A stretch of 64,000 nucleotides of DNA from positions 1-64,000 of the forward strand of contig DASYUL010000061.1 in the NCBI GenBank assembly GCA_036001245.1, read 5' to 3'. A program made the translations under genes and the position numbers. Under the pieces are notes generated by a model, which was not told the DNA's origin, did no database searches, and saw only the letters and a list, made by a program, of their open reading frames with translations. Numbering within the stretch: the first letter of the stretch is position 1; each line of letters opens with the position of its first letter. Origin of the DNA: Gp7-AA6 sp036001245. Its GTDB lineage: Bacteria; Acidobacteriota; Thermoanaerobaculia; UBA5066; Gp7-AA6. Positions 24,835-33,646 of the stretch are shown here, one piece after another.

Positions 24835-25896
24835 ATGACGTTTTGGCCGCCGGCCGGCGCGATCATGACGCCGCTTCCCTCCCGGAATCGCGCCTCAACT
24901 CTCCGGTTCTGGGTCAACGATGCTTCGGCGCCGTCTTTTCGGCACCGCCTGCACTCCGTCGAGCCCGAGCTCACTCGACGCGGTTTTCTCTGCCAAACCG
25001 ACGCCTTTCCGCGGAGGCGATACGGCCTCCGCGTGCTCGAGCGGTTGAACGACCTGCGCACGACGGAACTGCTCGTCGTGGCGAAATTGAAGCTCATGCC
25101 GGGAGAGCGGGCTCTCGTTCGTCGCGCGGCGCGCCGGCTCGTGTACGACGTCGACGACGCCGTGTATCTCGGTAAGCCCGCTGCTCCGGGCCTCCCGCCC
25201 GATCGGTCGGGGTGGCGGATGGCAAAGTTCGCCGCGACCTGTCGCATCGCCGACGTCGTGGTCGCGGGCAACGAGTTCCTGGCGGAGGCCGCGCGCCCGT
25301 ACGCGCGAAGGGTCGAAGTGGTCCCGACGCCGATCGACGTCGGCCGTTACCCGACATCCCGCTCCGCGCGGGAGGACCTGCGCCTGGTGTGGATCGGCAG
25401 CCCGGGCAACCTGCCGTACCTGGACCTGGTCCGTCCCGCCCTCGCGGCGCTCGTGCGACAGTTCGCCGGCCTGAAGTTCCGCGTCATCTGCTCGCATTTC
25501 CCGGATTGGAGCGACGTCCCGATCGAGAAGGTGACCTGGTCGGAGGCAACCGAGGGAACCGACATCGGCGCCGGCGACATCGGGCTCATGCCGCTGACCG
25601 ATGACGACTGGGCCCGCGGCAAGTGCGCCTTCAAGCTGCTCCAGTACATGGCCGCGGGACTGCCCTGCGTCACGAGCCCCGTTGGCGCAAACGCGACGGT
25701 CGCCGTGGACGGGGTTACGGCGCTGTTCGTTCGCGACGCATCGGAATGGCACCAGGCGCTCTCGACATTGCTCGCTTCACCCGAACAGCGCCGCGCGATG
25801 GGTGACGCGGCCCGGCAGCGCGTGGAGAAGCTCTACGACCTTGGCACGATCGCCGGCCGCGTGGCCGACCTGTATATGGAGCTGATCAGCTCGTAA
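24835..25896 (+). CDS. GT4-like glycosyltransferase
   Basis: About 353 residues from ATG 24835 (ATG 24865 is also possible). It has a GT-B layout: an N-terminal domain with a RRLVYDVDDAVYLG turn, an EVVPTPIDVGRY linker, LRLVWIGSPGNLPYLDLV starting the donor domain, and KLLQYMAAGLPCVTSPVGANATV as the EX7E-equivalent. The YDVDDAV motif is found in a GT4 subfamily of exopolysaccharide clusters. It stands alone on the plus strand at the right end of the glycan locus, next to a gene fragment, so it may have been inserted there. Confidence 0.82.
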   Translation: MTFWPPAGAIMTPLPSRNRASTLRFWVNDASAPSFRHRLHSVEPELTRRGFLCQTDAFPRRRYGLRVLERLNDLRTTELLVVAKLKLMPGERALVRRAARRLVYDVDDAVYLGKPAAPGLPPDRSGWRMAKFAATCRIADVVVAGNEFLAEAARPYARRVEVVPTPIDVGRYPTSRSAREDLRLVWIGSPGNLPYLDLVRPALAALVRQFAGLKFRVICSHFPDWSDVPIEKVTWSEATEGTDIGAGDIGLMPLTDDDWARGKCAFKLLQYMAAGLPCVTSPVGANATVAVDGVTALFVRDASEWHQALSTLLASPEQRRAMGDAARQRVEKLYDLGTIAGRVADLYMELISS

Positions 25897-25943
25897 GCCA
25901 CGCGATCGCGCAAGATCGTGAAGCGACTCACGCCCGTCCCCCC

Positions 25944-25978
25944 GACCGTCTCCCGTCTGCCGTCTAACGTCTCCGGAG
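25944..25978. repeat. Degenerate 7-bp tandem array at the 3' end of rsmB
   Basis: Units gaccgtc, tcccgtc, tgccgtc, taacgtc, tccggag: CGTC recurs every seven bases. The array spans the rsmB stop codon, so the last Arg codons of RsmB and its terminator are written in repeat sequence. Confidence 0.6.
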
Positions 25979-27280
25979 CAGGTGCGCCGTGAAACCGTCG
26001 GTGCGTTCATCGGGAAGGAGACGAAACCGAGCGCCGGCGACGAACGGGCGAAGCGGCTCGGGGGGCTCGATCTCGGCGAGAGAGAGCTCGGGCCGCTCCG
26101 CCAGCACCTCTTCGACGACCCGCTCGTTCTCTTCCGCTTCTAGGCTGCAGGTCGCGTAGAGGAGATATCCGCCCGGCGCGAGGAGGTCCGCGGCGCGGGA
26201 GAGGGCTCGCGCCTGCGTGCGCGCGAGCTTCTCGATCGCCGCGGGGCTCACCCGGTAGCGGATCTCGGGGTTCTTGCGGAGAGTTCCGGTGCCGCTGCAC
26301 GGGGCGTCGAAGATCACGCGGTCGAAGCGCCCGTCGGGAAGCGGCGGCGAAAGGAAGTCGCCGGTCACCGGGAGGGCTTCCGGCATGCCGAGCCGCCGCG
26401 CGTTGTCGGCGAAGCGGGCGAGCCGGACGGTCGACCGGTCGAGCGCGATCGCGCGCCGCGCCCGACCGAGGGCGAGGGCGGCGAACGTCTTGCCCCCGGG
26501 CGCGGCAGCGAGGTCGACGAGGAGATCTCCGGGCGGCAGGAGGAGCGACAGCGCCTGCGCGCCCACGTCCTGCACAGTGAAATGTCCCTCTGCGAGGAGC
26601 GGCGACCGGAGCGGGTTCCCGGCGGTCACCGTGAGCCCCAGGCGCGAGACTCGGGAGGCCTCCGTCTCCACGCCTTCCGCCGCGAGCGCCTCGCGGAGCG
26701 CCTCGCGGTCGGTGCGCCGCGGATTGACGAGGAGGTCGATCGCGGACGATGCGTTGTCGGACTCCAGGATCCGGCACGCCTCGGCTCGACCGAACCGCTC
26801 GACCCAGCGCTTCACGAGGAACTCGGGATGAGAGCTCGCGCGCGCGAGATCCGCCGGCGAGGTGCCCGCGGCCGTGGGCGGAGCGGGGCGTTCCGCGAGC
26901 CGGCGCAGGACCGCGTTCACGAGCTTGGCGGCGCGCTCCCCTCCGCTCTCCCGCGCCTGGCGCACGGCCTCGTCCACGGCGGCGTAGGCGGGGACCCGGT
27001 CCAGCCGGCGGATCTGGTAGAGCGCGACCTCGAGGATCTCGCGGAGATCCCTCTCGAGGCGCGCGAGCGGCGCGCGCGAAACCGATGCGAGCTCGGCGTC
27101 GAGCGGCGCGCGGTGGCGCAGAACTCCATAGACGATCTCACGGAGGAGGTCGCGGTCGGCCGGTGAGAGGTCCGCCTCGCGCGTCGCGAGGAGCGGCGGA
27201 ACTTCCGCGCCGCGGCGGAGGGCCTGCCGCAGGATCTCGACCGCGCGAACGCGGGCGGGCGACGCGGAGCGCGAGGACAT
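25964..27280 (-). CDS. rsmB: 16S rRNA (cytosine-967-C5)-methyltransferase
   Basis: 438 residues. The N-terminal NusB-like helical domain (residues ~5-140) is followed by the methyltransferase domain: LLVDLAAAPGGKTFAAL (SAM site), FDAPCSGTGTLRKNPE with one conserved Cys, and YATCSLEAEENE with the catalytic Cys. It modifies C967 of 16S rRNA. The ATG at 27280 overlaps the fmt stop by one base (TGATG), which is the classic fmt-rsmB arrangement. Its 3' end is embedded in a heptamer array. Confidence 0.95.
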   Translation of the reverse strand: MSSRSASPARVRAVEILRQALRRGAEVPPLLATREADLSPADRDLLREIVYGVLRHRAPLDAELASVSRAPLARLERDLREILEVALYQIRRLDRVPAYAAVDEAVRQARESGGERAAKLVNAVLRRLAERPAPPTAAGTSPADLARASSHPEFLVKRWVERFGRAEACRILESDNASSAIDLLVNPRRTDREALREALAAEGVETEASRVSRLGLTVTAGNPLRSPLLAEGHFTVQDVGAQALSLLLPPGDLLVDLAAAPGGKTFAALALGRARRAIALDRSTVRLARFADNARRLGMPEALPVTGDFLSPPLPDGRFDRVIFDAPCSGTGTLRKNPEIRYRVSPAAIEKLARTQARALSRAADLLAPGGYLLYATCSLEAEENERVVEEVLAERPELSLAEIEPPEPLRPFVAGARFRLLPDERTDGFTAHLLRRR

Positions 27281-28218
27281 CAGGACGCCGGTTCGAATCG
27301 CACCGGACGGAACGGAATTCCCCGAAGGAACTCGGCCCCCGTGACGGGCCGGCGACCGGCGCGCTGGACCATTTTCAGCAACACCGCCGTCCCGTCCCCC
27401 GCCACGACCATCGGTTCGCCGAGCTCCTCCCAGATCATGCCGGGTTGCCGCGCGGAAATGATCCTCCCGGCCGGCTCGAGCTCCAGGAGCTTGACGCGCT
27501 CTCCGCCGAGGATCGCGTAGAGTCCCGGCCATGGGGTGAAGGCGCGCAGGCGCCGGTCGATGGCGGTCGCCGGTTCGCTCCAGTTCACCCGAGCGTCCTC
27601 GCGACGGATCGGCCGCGTGAGCGTCGGTTCCCCGACCTGTGGGCGAGCCGTCAACGAGCCTTGCTCGAGGCCGCGGAGCGTGTCGACGAGCAACTCCGCG
27701 CCCTCGCGCGCCAGCCGCTCTGAGAGCGAGGCGGCATTCTCCCGTGGGCCGACTGCGGCGCGCCGCTCGAGGTAGAGAGGCCCGGCGTCGAGCTCCGGAA
27801 CGATGCGCATCGTAACGACGCCGGTCTCGCTGTCGCCGGCCAGGATCGTGGCGGGAATCGGCGATGCACCGCGGTGCCGCGGCAGCAGAGAGGCGTGCAC
27901 GTTCACGCAGCCCTGCGGAGGGAGATCGAGGATCTCGGTGGGTAGGAGCTTCCCGTACGCCACGACGGCGATCGCTTCCGGCCGCGAGGCGACGAGCCGG
28001 TCGAAGAACGGGGCGTTGCCGCGGAGCTTTTCGGGCCTCTCGATCGAAAGACCGCGCTCCGCCGCGAGCTCGGCGACGGCAGAGGGTCGCGGGCGTGCGC
28101 TCCGCCCGACAGGCCGGTCCGGCTGCGTGACCACGAGAGGCACGTCGAATCCGGCATCGATCAATGCCGCCAGCGAAGGGACGGAAAACCGAGGCGTTCC
28201 GAAAAACACGACGCGCAT
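27280..28218 (-). CDS. fmt: Methionyl-tRNA formyltransferase
   Basis: 312 residues, normal length. It begins MRVVFFGTPRFSVPSLAALI and contains the folate-binding/catalytic VNVHASLLPRHRGASPI (SLLP with the preceding His), then the C-terminal OB-like domain with FTPWPGLYAIL. It formylates initiator Met-tRNA. A TAGGCT hexamer lies 7 nt before the ATG, suggesting a leaderless transcript that continues into rsmB. No def (peptide deformylase) gene is adjacent. Confidence 0.96.
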   Translation of the reverse strand: MRVVFFGTPRFSVPSLAALIDAGFDVPLVVTQPDRPVGRSARPRPSAVAELAAERGLSIERPEKLRGNAPFFDRLVASRPEAIAVVAYGKLLPTEILDLPPQGCVNVHASLLPRHRGASPIPATILAGDSETGVVTMRIVPELDAGPLYLERRAAVGPRENAASLSERLAREGAELLVDTLRGLEQGSLTARPQVGEPTLTRPIRREDARVNWSEPATAIDRRLRAFTPWPGLYAILGGERVKLLELEPAGRIISARQPGMIWEELGEPMVVAGDGTAVLLKMVQRAGRRPVTGAEFLRGIPFRPVRFEPAS

Positions 28219-28225
28219 ACAGTCA

Positions 28226-28231
28226 AGCCTA
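28226..28231 (-). promoter_or_regulatory. -10-like hexamer TAGGCT, 7 nt before fmt
   Basis: On the minus strand TAGGCT is followed by TGACTGT and the fmt ATG. No purine-rich ribosome binding site fits in between. No clear -35 is seen. Confidence 0.4.
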
Positions 28232-28244
28232 ATCCGCGACGAGA

Positions 28245-28327
28245 ATCGCGGCGCGAGGAGTCTCCCGAGGTCATCGAGGGAGGAGGATCGCGGCGCGAGG
28301 AGTCTCCCGAGGTAATCGAGGGAGGAG
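28245..28327. repeat. Two tandem copies of a ~42-bp GC-rich repeat
   Basis: Copies at about 28245-28286 and 28287-28327 share atcgcggcgcgaggagtctc followed by ccgaggt(c/a)atcgagggag. A third partial, inverted echo (cctcgcgccgcg) follows. They fill the 219-nt gap between ftsK and fmt, which otherwise holds no gene I can support. Confidence 0.7.
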
Positions 28328-28437
28328 CCTCGCGCCGCGGGAGCGCGAGTGAGCGAGGGATCAGGGGCTCGGTCGAGGCTGGCCTGCCGAGCCGAGCGCC
28401 GGTGGCGAAGCCAGATCCCGAGCGAGCGAGCGCGACG

Positions 28438-30795
28438 TTATCGCGGCTGCTGGTCCACTTCTTCGAAGTAGTCGTCGGTGACGAGGACCTCGCGCGGCTT
28501 GGAGCCGCGCGGCGGACCGAGGAGCCCGTCGCGGGTCATCATGTCGATCAGCTTCCCGGCGCGGGAGAAGCCGACGCCCATCCGGCGTTGGAGAAACGAG
28601 ATCGAGGCCATCTTCTCCTTGATCACCAGCCGCGCAGCCTCATCGTAAAGGGGATCGGTCTCGTCGCCGGAATCGTTGCGGCGAGCGACCTCGGATCGGT
28701 CCTTGGTGATCTCCTCGTCGTATTCCGGCTTCGCCTGCTTCTTGAGGAATCGCACGAGACCGGCGGTCTCTTGAACGGACACGTACGCGCCGTGAACGCG
28801 CTGCAGTCGGGAAGTCCCGGGAGCCAGGAAGAGCATGTCGCCGCGGCCGAGAAGTCGCTCGGCGCCGTTGCCATCCAGGATCACGCGGGAGTCGATCTTG
28901 GATGACACCTTGAACGCAATCCGCGAGGGCAGGTTGGCCTTGATCACGCCGGTCAGGATGTCCACGGAGGGTCGCTGGGTGGCGACGACGAGGTGGATTC
29001 CGACCGCGCGCGCCTTCTGGGCCAGACGCACGATCGACTCTTCGACTTCTTTGGGGGACGTCATCATCAGGTCCGCGAGCTCGTCGATCACGATCACGAT
29101 GAGCGGCATCCGTTCGAGATTCAGATCCGGATCCTCCGGGTGCTGGGCTCGAAACTCCGCGACAGCCTTTGGATCCGCGATCGCAGCGTTGTACTGCTCG
29201 GCGTTGCGGACGTACTGCTCACCGCTCCGCATCTGACCAAACTCTGAAAGTCTCTGGAATCGCTCCTCCATCTGGTCCACGGCCCATTTCAGAGCGTTTG
29301 CGGCCTTCTTGGGTTCGATGATGATTGGATGATTCAGGTGCGGCAAACCGGCATAGATCTCGAGCTCGACCATCTTGGGGTCGATCAGGATCAGTTTGAC
29401 CTCGTCCGGCGGAGCCTTGAACAGGATAGACGTGACCAGCGCGTTGATCGCGACGCTCTTCCCCGATCCGGTCGTGCCCGCGATCAAGAGGTGCGGCATC
29501 CGGCGGAGATCGTCGATGACGGGCTCGCCGTGAATGTCTTTCCCGAGCGCGAGCGTCAGGAGCGACGGCGAGGACTGGAACTTCTCCGACTCGAGTACAT
29601 CGCGCAGGGCGATGATCTCGCCGCCGCCCGGGTTCGGGACCTCGATCCCGACGCTCGAGCGGCCAGGCAGCCGTTCGATTCGGATCGATTCCGCCGAAAG
29701 CGAGAGCGCGAGGTCCTCGGAGAGTCCCATGACCTGGTTGACCTTGATGCCTGCGGCCGGCCGGAACTCGTACGTGGTGACGACCGGCCCGGGGTGGTAC
29801 TCGACGACCTCTCCCTCGACGCCGAACTCCGCGCACTTCTCGGTGATGCGGCGTCCCGTTTCGGCGAGTACGCGCCGATCCACCGCGCCCGCGCCCTCGC
29901 GCTTCTCGAGCAGCGAGACGGGCGGGGGCGTGTATCCGTCGACGGAGATGGGGAGCTTCTGCTGCGGAGCGGGCCCCGGCCGTTTCTTGACGGGAACCGC
30001 GGGCGCCGACGAGCGCGCGGGTCCGAGCGATTTCTTCGTGATCGAGAACTTCCCGGGCCCCGGCACCTCGCGCAGAAACGGCCCCGTGTCGTCGGCGGCG
30101 AAAGGAACGTCCTCGAGCGAGATCCCTTCCTCCCGTTTCGCTTTCTCGAGGTGCTTGGTCACGACAGTGCGGCGTAGCCGCTCCTTCGTGCGGCGGTCCC
30201 GCCCGCGCGCCAACCCCAGGCGCAGGCGCGAGAGGAGCGCAACGAGCTTCACGCGCAGGCCGAAGAAAACGTCGGCGAGGGACACCTGCGTCGCGAGCGG
30301 GATCGCGATCAGGATCAGGGTCACGACGAGAAGGACTGCTCCGGTCGTGCCGAGCCGGGAGCGCGCCGCATCCGAGACCGCGCGGCCGACGATCCCGCCC
30401 GCCTCGCCGTCTTCGCCCGAAATCGGGCGGCGGCCGAAAGCGAGGGACAGGAGCGCGGGAACCGCCAGAAACAGTAGGGTGAAGCCCACCGCCTTCGAGC
30501 CGCGGTTTTCCAACGGACGTGACGCGAACCGCCGGACTCCCCAGAAGGCCAGGATGACCGGCACCGTCCAGGCGGCGAAGCCGAGCGTCTGGTAGAGCGC
30601 GGCGGAGAGCGACGCTCCGAATCCCCCGATCCAGTTGATCGGCGACTCCGCCTCTCCCGTCGTCAACGAGAACAGGTTGGGGTCCCGGGGATCGTAGGAG
30701 TACAGCGAGAGCGCAGCGAGCACCCCGGCGAGCAATAAAAGGACGCCCAGGGCCTCGCTCGCGGCCCGGCTCCGAAAGAAACCGCCTCCTTGCAA
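28438..30795 (-). CDS. ftsK: DNA translocase FtsK/SpoIIIE
   Basis: 785 residues. An N-terminal membrane domain has about four helices (residues ~12-175), followed by a charged Pro-rich linker to ~270. The motor domain has Walker A IAGTTGSGKSVAINAL and Walker B IVIVIDELADLM, with VATQRPSVDILTG. The C-terminal winged-helix gamma domain (ASISFLQRRMGVGFSRAGKL) would read KOPS-like sites. It moves chromosome ends through the septum. The start is TTG 30795, with a -35/-10 pair ending 8 nt upstream. It is transcribed toward the fmt operon with a repeat-filled gap between. Confidence 0.95.
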   Translation of the reverse strand: MQGGGFFRSRAASEALGVLLLLAGVLAALSLYSYDPRDPNLFSLTTGEAESPINWIGGFGASLSAALYQTLGFAAWTVPVILAFWGVRRFASRPLENRGSKAVGFTLLFLAVPALLSLAFGRRPISGEDGEAGGIVGRAVSDAARSRLGTTGAVLLVVTLILIAIPLATQVSLADVFFGLRVKLVALLSRLRLGLARGRDRRTKERLRRTVVTKHLEKAKREEGISLEDVPFAADDTGPFLREVPGPGKFSITKKSLGPARSSAPAVPVKKRPGPAPQQKLPISVDGYTPPPVSLLEKREGAGAVDRRVLAETGRRITEKCAEFGVEGEVVEYHPGPVVTTYEFRPAAGIKVNQVMGLSEDLALSLSAESIRIERLPGRSSVGIEVPNPGGGEIIALRDVLESEKFQSSPSLLTLALGKDIHGEPVIDDLRRMPHLLIAGTTGSGKSVAINALVTSILFKAPPDEVKLILIDPKMVELEIYAGLPHLNHPIIIEPKKAANALKWAVDQMEERFQRLSEFGQMRSGEQYVRNAEQYNAAIADPKAVAEFRAQHPEDPDLNLERMPLIVIVIDELADLMMTSPKEVEESIVRLAQKARAVGIHLVVATQRPSVDILTGVIKANLPSRIAFKVSSKIDSRVILDGNGAERLLGRGDMLFLAPGTSRLQRVHGAYVSVQETAGLVRFLKKQAKPEYDEEITKDRSEVARRNDSGDETDPLYDEAARLVIKEKMASISFLQRRMGVGFSRAGKLIDMMTRDGLLGPPRGSKPREVLVTDDYFEEVDQQPR

Positions 30796-30803
30796 GTCGC
30801 TCC

Positions 30804-30832
30804 ATTATGCGGGCGAAAAGCGCAGGCGACAA
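30804..30832 (-). promoter_or_regulatory. Sigma-70-like promoter of ftsK, near-leaderless
   Basis: On the minus strand TTGTCG and CATAAT are separated by 17 bases. CATAAT is followed by GGAGCGAC and the TTG start. The transcript would begin at or within a few bases of the start codon. Confidence 0.5.
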
Positions 30833-30872
30833 ACTCCCTGCCGGGAAAGGGTCTCCGTGAGGCGTGGTGGCT

Positions 30873-30878
30873 TAAGCT
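30873..30878 (+). promoter_or_regulatory. -10-like hexamer TAAGCT, 7 nt before the arsC-like gene
   Basis: TAAGCT is followed by ccagcgg and GTG 30886. The -35 is unclear. Same placement as the other TANNCT elements. Confidence 0.38.
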
Positions 30879-30885
30879 CCAGCGG

Positions 30886-31332
30886 GTGAAGAAGCGGGTC
30901 CTTTTTCTCTGCACCGGCAACGCCGCGCGGAGCCAGATGGCCGAGGCGCTCGCGCGCGCCGACCATGGCGACGTCCTCGACCCGGTTTCGGCGGGCTCGA
31001 GGCCGGCGGGCTTCGTCCATCCGCTCGCCATCCGGGCGATCGAAGAGCTTCAGATGTCGATGGACGGCGCGGACTCGAAAGGCGCGGACGAATTCCGGAA
31101 TCAGTCGTTCGACGTCGTCGTCACCGTCTGCGACTCCGCGGCGCAGGACTGCCCGACGTGGCCCGGCGCGAAGAGGATCGAGCACTGGCCGATCGTGGAC
31201 CCGTCATACGGTCCGGACGACCCGGCGACCCGCTACGACCGGTTCGTCGCGACCCGCGACGAGCTGCGCCGCCGGATCGACGAGCTGGTCGAATCTCTCG
31301 CGGAGGAGGAGCCCCAGCCGGAAAAGAGCTGA
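30886..31332 (+). CDS. Arsenate reductase / low-molecular-weight protein tyrosine phosphatase family
   Basis: 148 residues from GTG 30886: KKRVLFLCTGNAARSQMAEAL contains the P-loop C-x5-R-S (CTGNAARS). Later VVTVCDSAAQDCPTWPGAKRIEHWPIVDP resembles the thioredoxin-coupled ArsC clan, with extra cysteines for disulfide relay, more than eukaryotic-type LMW-PTPs. It would reduce arsenate to arsenite, or act as a phosphatase. No arsR, arsB or acr3 gene lies beside it, so arsenic detoxification is not supported by context. Earlier in-frame starts reach into the ftsK promoter and are unlikely. Confidence 0.85.
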   Translation: MKKRVLFLCTGNAARSQMAEALARADHGDVLDPVSAGSRPAGFVHPLAIRAIEELQMSMDGADSKGADEFRNQSFDVVVTVCDSAAQDCPTWPGAKRIEHWPIVDPSYGPDDPATRYDRFVATRDELRRRIDELVESLAEEEPQPEKS

Positions 31333-31353
31333 GAGCTGAGCGCTGAGCGCGAC
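31326..31353. repeat. Degenerate 7-bp tandem array after the arsC-like gene
   Basis: Units gagctga, gagctga, gcgctga, gcgcgac, starting within the last codons of the gene. The stop TGA itself is part of the first unit. Confidence 0.55.
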
Positions 31354-31525
31354 TTTCCCACCTCGTCGTACGCCGCGTCAGCGTTCTCCTTGAATCGCCG
31401 CCGGTAGCGCGCGCACGCCGAGGCCGGCAACGGTTCGCCATCGGTTCTCCTGCGCGCAAATCGCGGCGACTGGATCCGGATCAGAGGCTGGCGTAAAAAA
31501 GGCGCAACTGCTAGTCTCTCCGGGC
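31354..31525. other. Intergenic region without a supported gene
   Basis: The space between the arsC-like gene and the radical SAM gene shows no frame with family character. A minus-strand stretch reads ARYRRRFKENADAAYDEVGK, which has a plausible amino-acid composition but no start or motif. A TAGTCT hexamer lies at 31512-31517. Confidence 0.4.
31512..31517 (+). promoter_or_regulatory. -10-like hexamer TAGTCT, 8 nt before the radical SAM gene
   Basis: TAGTCT is followed by ctccgggc and GTG 31526, leaving no space for a leader. An A-rich stretch (taaaaaagg) lies in the spacer region. The -35 is poor. Confidence 0.38.
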
Positions 31526-33607
31526 GTGCTGCGCCGCGTTTCCAACCCGCCGAACCCCTGGGCCGCGAGCGAAATCGAGTGGCTGGGCGAGCCGCCCGCC
31601 GCCGACCTCGAGGTCTACGAAGAGGAGGTCAAACGCGCGCTCGGGGAGAACGACAGCCCCGACGTCGGCTTCCGCTGGAGCCTCAACCCGTACCGTGGAT
31701 GCTTTCATGCGTGCGCCTACTGTGCGGTTGGTGAAACCCCGATCTTGATGGCCGATGCGAGCGTCAAACCCTTGGAATCCGTGAAACCCGGAGACCAAAT
31801 CTATGGCGTGGAGGCGCACGACGGCCTTCTGCGCTACGTGAAGACGAGCGTCTCAGCGCACTGGCGCACCGTAAAACCTGCCTACCGCGTTCAGCTGGCT
31901 GACGGCACTGAACTCGTTTCGAGTGGAGACCATCGCTTCCTGACACAACGCGGCTGGAAGCATGTGACGGACTCGGAACGGGGTGAACCTCAGCGTCCGC
32001 ACCTGACAACACAAAACCGATTGCGCGGCGTAGGGCGATTCGCCGCTCCTCCGCTTGAAGACGACGCCTACAAACAAGGATACCTGTGCGGAATGATCCG
32101 CGGCGATGGATTGCTCGGCACCTATCGCTACTCTGCCTCTCAGCCGGAAAGGAAGATCTATCAGTTTCGGCTCGCGCTCGTTGACGCCGACGGACTCGAG
32201 CGAACGAGACGGTATCTCGACGAAATCAGCATTCCGACCCACGAATTCGTCTTCCAGAAAGCGATCGGCAATCGCCGCCGGCTACTCGCGATTCGGAGCA
32301 GCTCACGAACGCACTATCAACGCATCGGCCAGCTCATCGCATGGCGAGCCGCGGCCTCCGCGAGTTGGTGCAAAGGGTTTCTAGCGGGAGTCTTTGACGC
32401 CGAAGGCAGCTACAGCCGGGGCATCCTTCGAATTTCCAACACCGACCCCGAGATCATCAAGTGGATCATCGTGTCCCTTCAGGTCTTCGGCCTTGACTAC
32501 GTCGTCGAGTCTCCGGGAGACGAGACAAAGGCTCGGATGGTTCGAATTCGGGGCGGACTTCGGGAAAGCCTGCGGTTCTTCCATACGGTGACCCCCGCCA
32601 TCGGTCGAAAGCGCCAGATCGCAGGACAAATGGTGAAGAGCGACGCGCGCTTACGAGTCGTCTCGGTCGAGTCCCTCGGTGTGTGTCTTCCGATGTACGA
32701 CATCACCACCGGGACTGGAAACTTCATCGCGAACGGCGTCGTCTCGCATAACTGTTACGCGCGATCGAGCCACCAGTACTGGGGCTTCGGCGCGGGCACG
32801 GACTTCGATCGGAAGATCGTCGTCAAGACGAACGTCGCCGAAAAGCTGCGCGAAGAATTTCTCCGACCCTCCTGGAAGGGCGACCAAATCGCTTTTTCCG
32901 GTAACACGGACTGCTACCAGCCGCTCGAAGCCGTTTACGGGCTGACGCGCAAATGCCTCGAGGTCTGCCGTGAGTTCCGCAACCCAGTCGGCTTGATAAC
33001 CAAGGGGGCCCTGATCCGCCGCGACATCGACCTGCTCGCCGCGATGTCGCGCGAGACGCGGGTCTCGGCGACTCTCAGCATTCCGTTCGCCGAAGACGCA
33101 ATTGGTCGCGCAATCGAGCCGGGGGCCAGTCTCCCCTCCCAGCGTTTCGAGACGCTTCGGATGCTCTCCGACGCGGGAATCCGGACCGGCATCGGCATCG
33201 CGCCCGTCATCCCGGGTCTGAACGACAGCCACATCGCGGAGCTCCTCGAGCGCGCAAAGGCCGCCGGCGCGCGGCGGGCGTTCATCATCCTCGTGCGCCT
33301 TTCCGGCCAGACCCTCCCCGTCTTCGAGGAGCGCCTCGCGGAGGCGTTTCCCGACCGCGCCCGCAAGATCTGGCACGCGATCGAGGAGATGCGCGGCGGA
33401 AAGCGCAACGAGACGAAGTTTCACGACCGGATGGTCGGGCGGGGCCCGCGCTGGGAGGCGATCGAGACCCTCTTCGAGGCACAGTGCCGCCGCCTCGGCC
33501 TGAACACGCGCCACGGGGATCCCGAAGCCGAAGACGAGGAGAACTCCGAAGGGCCCCGATCGTCGTTCCGGCGCCCGTCCGCCCAGGCTGCGCTCTTCGA
33601 GGACTAG
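31526..33607 (+). CDS. Rv2578c/PA0069-like radical SAM protein interrupted by an intein
   Basis: 693 residues as translated, about 349 after splicing. The N-extein has WSLNPYRGCFHACAYC and the C-extein continues YARSSHQYWG. The mature protein would therefore carry CxxxCxxC (Cys59, Cys63, then the Cys rejoined at position 66) for a 4Fe-4S cluster, followed by the GNTDCYQPLE and LITKGALIRRDIDLL motifs of this family. Function in cells is not established; related proteins are often called DNA repair photolyase-like. The start is GTG 31526. The next gene, the phosphofructokinase, begins 39 nt later with its own ribosome binding site. Confidence 0.92.
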   Translation: MLRRVSNPPNPWAASEIEWLGEPPAADLEVYEEEVKRALGENDSPDVGFRWSLNPYRGCFHACAYCAVGETPILMADASVKPLESVKPGDQIYGVEAHDGLLRYVKTSVSAHWRTVKPAYRVQLADGTELVSSGDHRFLTQRGWKHVTDSERGEPQRPHLTTQNRLRGVGRFAAPPLEDDAYKQGYLCGMIRGDGLLGTYRYSASQPERKIYQFRLALVDADGLERTRRYLDEISIPTHEFVFQKAIGNRRRLLAIRSSSRTHYQRIGQLIAWRAAASASWCKGFLAGVFDAEGSYSRGILRISNTDPEIIKWIIVSLQVFGLDYVVESPGDETKARMVRIRGGLRESLRFFHTVTPAIGRKRQIAGQMVKSDARLRVVSVESLGVCLPMYDITTGTGNFIANGVVSHNCYARSSHQYWGFGAGTDFDRKIVVKTNVAEKLREEFLRPSWKGDQIAFSGNTDCYQPLEAVYGLTRKCLEVCREFRNPVGLITKGALIRRDIDLLAAMSRETRVSATLSIPFAEDAIGRAIEPGASLPSQRFETLRMLSDAGIRTGIGIAPVIPGLNDSHIAELLERAKAAGARRAFIILVRLSGQTLPVFEERLAEAFPDRARKIWHAIEEMRGGKRNETKFHDRMVGRGPRWEAIETLFEAQCRRLGLNTRHGDPEAEDEENSEGPRSSFRRPSAQAALFED
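31721..32752 (+). mobile_element. Intein with LAGLIDADG homing endonuclease inside the radical SAM gene
   Basis: 344 residues, Cys66 to Asn409. Block A is CAVGETPILMADASVKPLE. The block B position reads GDHRF (His136). Two LAGLIDADG-type helices are present: YLCGMIRGDGLLG (Asp194) and KGFLAGVFDAEGSYS (Asp291). Block F/G is MYDITTGTGNFIANGVVSHN, ending His-Asn before a +1 Cys. All splice residues (Cys1, His, Asn, Cys+1) are present, so it should splice. The two endonuclease helices look intact. Base composition is visibly less GC-rich than the flanks, as expected for a mobile insert. Confidence 0.93.
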
Positions 33608-33646
33608 AGTCTCCTCCATCGGCGGCAGGCGCCGAGGGAGGCGACC

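Noticed and set aside
28245..28327. CRISPR-like array
   Set aside because: Only two adjoining copies with no spacers and no cas genes.
30886..31332. Arsenic-resistance operon
   Set aside because: Only the ArsC/LMW-phosphatase-like gene is present; no arsR, efflux pump or arsM is adjacent.
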